Assembly (NCBI GenBank): GCA_003254905.1 | Contig: QANU01058179.1 | Span: 633,074-697,073, forward strand | From: Nissolia schottii | Lineage: Eukaryota > Streptophyta > Magnoliopsida > Fabales > Fabaceae | DNA length: 64,000 nt | Direction of reading: 5' to 3' | Shown here: positions 61,701 to 64,000 of the stretch, one piece after another | Layout: each line of letters begins with the position of its first letter | Numbering within the stretch: position 1 is the first letter of the stretch | The notes under the pieces: model-generated | Database searches by the model: none | The model's input: only the letters and a program-made list of their open reading frames with translations | What the model was told of the DNA's origin: nothing | Position numbers and translations under genes: made by a program

Positions 61701-64000
61701 TCCAGTGCTTGAATCTCTGGAGTGTTCAAATGTATTATAATCTGCTTCATTCCTTGCCTTAGTAAACTACAAGCAAAACTGCATTGTATTTTGATGTCAA
61801 ACATCATGAATAGTAATTTTCATGCTGAAGCAAGTGTAAAAAAGGCAGAATAACAAGTTCATACCCAATATTGATGGCAGTCTCCATTTTATCCCCAGTC
61901 AAAACCCAAATCTTAATTCCAGCTTGGGCAAGCTTGTCAATGCAATTAGGAACCTAGCAAAATAATATGAGAGGCATCATCTCAATTCCCACTTCAATTC
62001 ATAAATCTTTGCATGTAAACATTTGTATTCCTAACCCACCCCATTTTGGAGCTTGTCCTCCACAGCAGTAGCACCAAGAAGAATTAGATTCCTCTCAATC
62101 TTATCCGATGCTTCCTCAATCAATGTTTCCCGATCTTCTGTAACTGAATTTTTTGCTTCAGTAAATTTGTTATCAAACTCATTGTATTCTTCTTCATCAA
62201 GCTCACGATACGCCAGAATCAGCGTCCGTAGACCTGCATCAGCATATTCATACACATGTTCTAAGGTTTCCTCTTCAAAATCCCTCCCATTCTTAGCAAA
62301 TCTTTCAAACATGACACTGCATGAACAAAAAAATGAAATATGCTTTACAGTTAATAGAGTCAAACGCAAAGGTGAGAACTAAGAAATACAGAAGGTTACA
62401 GGTTAGTTTATCACCTGTCAGCACCTTTACAGAGTAGCAAAATTCTTCCTTCTTCATCTTTCACTATCACTGACATACGCTTCCTTGAGCTATTGAATTC
62501 TAAAACATTGAGAAGCTCGTATGTCCTGCAAAATGAAATTAGTTAGTGCTGATGAGATGCATTCCACAATACTTGACTTGAAAAAGGTACAATCCAAAAT
62601 GCAGTAGCTATAAACATAACTGAAATTAAGAATACAGCATTGTAAATGTTATTTTCTAAGTTATAACACAAGCATTATTTAGTATGTATAAAGTGAATTC
62701 CTGAATTCCAAACTCATGAAAAAATAATAATAAATATGCAGAATAGATAACGATGGCTAGAACCAAAAAAAAAAAGTTTTGGTACAGTGCTAGGACAAAA
62801 TTTAACCAGTTATTTTATCCACATTAACAAGAACAAGTTTTTCCCCAACATTTATATATTTTTAAAACAACATTAAACCATCAAGAAAAATTTAGATCCT
62901 ATCAGAAGTTTTATTCAAGACTTTGGGATCCACAGATGTAGGTCATACAAATTCACCTATTCTATATGCAGGTTTAGTGTAGTTGGTAGCTCATTCTAGA
63001 AAGGGTTGAAAAATAACGATATCAGACTCCAAAATCAAAATCACTATGCAGCTACAATTTATTGACTAGACTGGCAGCATAAGGTAAACGTTGCCACATC
63101 CAATACTTTCTATTGAAAGTTCACATATGCCTTTCTCACAGCCTAAAACCTTTCATTTTGATTAGAACTGAAATAAGCAGAAGCCATAATCTCTTAATAA
63201 ACAGCAATTAATAAGAACTGACCTTTCAACTTTGTTGCCAGAAACTGGATCCAACTCATACATTGATAAACTAGTCTGAGTCCTTTTATAGAATTCAAAA
63301 CCAACTTCTCTCGATGCAATCACAAATGCTGACTCATCTGGAGATTCAGCCTCATATGAGACATTCCCTGTGTCTTGGTCCACTTCAGGTATGACTGTGT
63401 GACAGATTGCCAATAAGCGAAAAAAGTTCTGGATAACATCTGCGTAAGGCTCATTAACCCAGTTTCCATTCATTATCCTTTCATCTGTAAAATTAAAACC
63501 TTTGATGGGTACCTTCCTATCAGGAGATTCCCTTATGTCATCTGCTTCTAATTGATTCCTTCCATCCATGGCCCTCTCAACTTCGGTAACACCACGGCCA
63601 TAAGCTACCCCAGCGATGGAACATTTGATGAACTCCATTGAATTGCAGGTCAGAGTTCCAGTTTTATCAGAAAGAATTGTGTCAACTTGGCCAAGTTCCT
63701 CATTCAAGTTTGAAGTTTGGGCATGGGCTGGTTTATCTGCTTCTTCAAAATACATATCGATATCTTGATTGATGAAGATGCTCTGAAGGATTTTGACAAT
63801 TTCTATGGATACATACAAGGAGATGGGAATAAAGAAGCCATATAACATTAAGGCTGTCAAACTATGAAAAAAAGCAGCAGCAGGTGCTCTTTTAGGATCA
63901 AAGAAAATAGTAGAATCATCTGGTCTTAGATACCATCTTTTCATCCGCCCATTGTGCAAGTCATCTTTGGTCGTGACGCCAAAGAAAATAGATCCAACAA
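58717..64000 (-). CDS. P4-type phospholipid-transporting ATPase (ALA9-12 group), C-terminal 874 aa
   Basis: Flippase moving phospholipids from the outer/lumenal to the cytosolic leaflet with an ALIS beta-subunit. Minus-strand exons: 64000-63223 (partial), 62525-62415, 62316-62040, 61953-61865, 61778-61670, 60766-60554, 60422-60297, 60190-60092, 59997-59806, 59349-58717; 874 aa, all phases agree. The 5' part is outside the window. Motifs in order: GSIFFGV and [21 protein letters not shown] (the P4 signature PISL in membrane span 4), the phosphorylated Asp in [13 protein letters not shown] (about 63655), [58 protein letters not shown], then six C-terminal membrane segments and [10 protein letters not shown] near the end. 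QAAMSSD replaces the commoner QAVMSSD. Similarity is to ALA9-12; the exact orthologue is not assigned. Confidence 0.95.
60881..61137 (-). mobile_element. TRIM retroelement, 257 bp, in an ALA intron
   Basis: Two direct terminal repeats, 60881-60955 (tgtcaag ... ttaca) and 61065-61137 (tgtcaag ... tctact), share tgtcaag, aaaagctta, gaggcaatt-aatggtttta and taggtctct. The 5-bp duplication gttat lies directly outside at 60876-60880 and 61138-61142. On the minus strand the 5' LTR is followed at once by taatattagagc, a decayed primer-binding site for initiator tRNA-Met (tggtatcagagc), and the 3' LTR is preceded by a purine-rich catgaggaaac. Interior about 109 bp, no coding. It lies in the intron 61669-60767. 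Confidence 0.85.

Noticed and set aside
1..64000. A new multi-gene defence or metabolic system
   Set aside because: All confident genes belong to known plant families, each with its own promoter, and their neighbourhood gives no functional link.

Overview
This window is nuclear DNA of a flowering plant: AT-rich, with intron-containing genes, canonical GT-AG splice sites and many transposon remnants. FAMA, PERK, CML15/16-like, ALA9-12-like and mitochondrial CAF genes point to a eudicot. A legume is my guess from the style of the repeats, not something the sequence proves. Nothing in it is bacterial or organellar.

Seven genes were assembled by hand from exons; reading frame is continuous across every junction. 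Left to right they are: (1) the 5' part of GINS subunit PSF1, minus strand, running off the left edge, with a non-coding first exon near 2.0-2.13 kb; (2) the stomatal bHLH factor FAMA (5958-8026, minus, 448 aa); (3) an HDDC2/YfbR-type HD-domain nucleotidase (17711-29912, plus, 264 aa, eight exons), whose fifth intron is about 8.4 kb and packed with retroelement debris; (4) a proline-rich extensin-like receptor kinase, PERK (39276-43539, plus, 742 aa, eight exons); (5) a mitochondrial CRS2-associated factor with two CRM domains (52331-53929, minus, 383 aa, five exons); (6) an intronless four-EF-hand calmodulin-like protein (56866-57339, plus, 157 aa); (7) the C-terminal 874 aa of a P4-type lipid flippase (58717-64000, minus, ten exons, running off the right edge). 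They are single, independently regulated eukaryotic genes. I see no operon or shared pathway; FAMA, PERK, CML and ALA are development, signalling and membrane genes, while PSF1, HDDC2 and CAF are housekeeping.

The space between is mobile DNA. Best supported are: a tRNA-derived SINE with an 18-bp target duplication about 194 bp upstream of the FAMA ATG; a hAT-type MITE at 14.28-14.81 kb; a Copia element at 25.0-29.3 kb with most of pol deleted; a 257-bp TRIM element in an ALA intron with 5-bp target duplications; two LTRs of one family pointing away from each other on either side of the CAF gene; a 1.4-kb element with about 117-bp inverted termini at 46.3-47.7 kb; CACTA-like termini at 9.15 kb; and two 31-bp minisatellites.

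An 873-bp segment (35908-36780) is repeated, apparently without change, immediately after a single N (36782-37654). This looks more like an assembly joint than biology. I found no convincing new multi-gene system. The most unusual biological points are the FAMA protein changes plus its promoter SINE, and the minimal TRIM.
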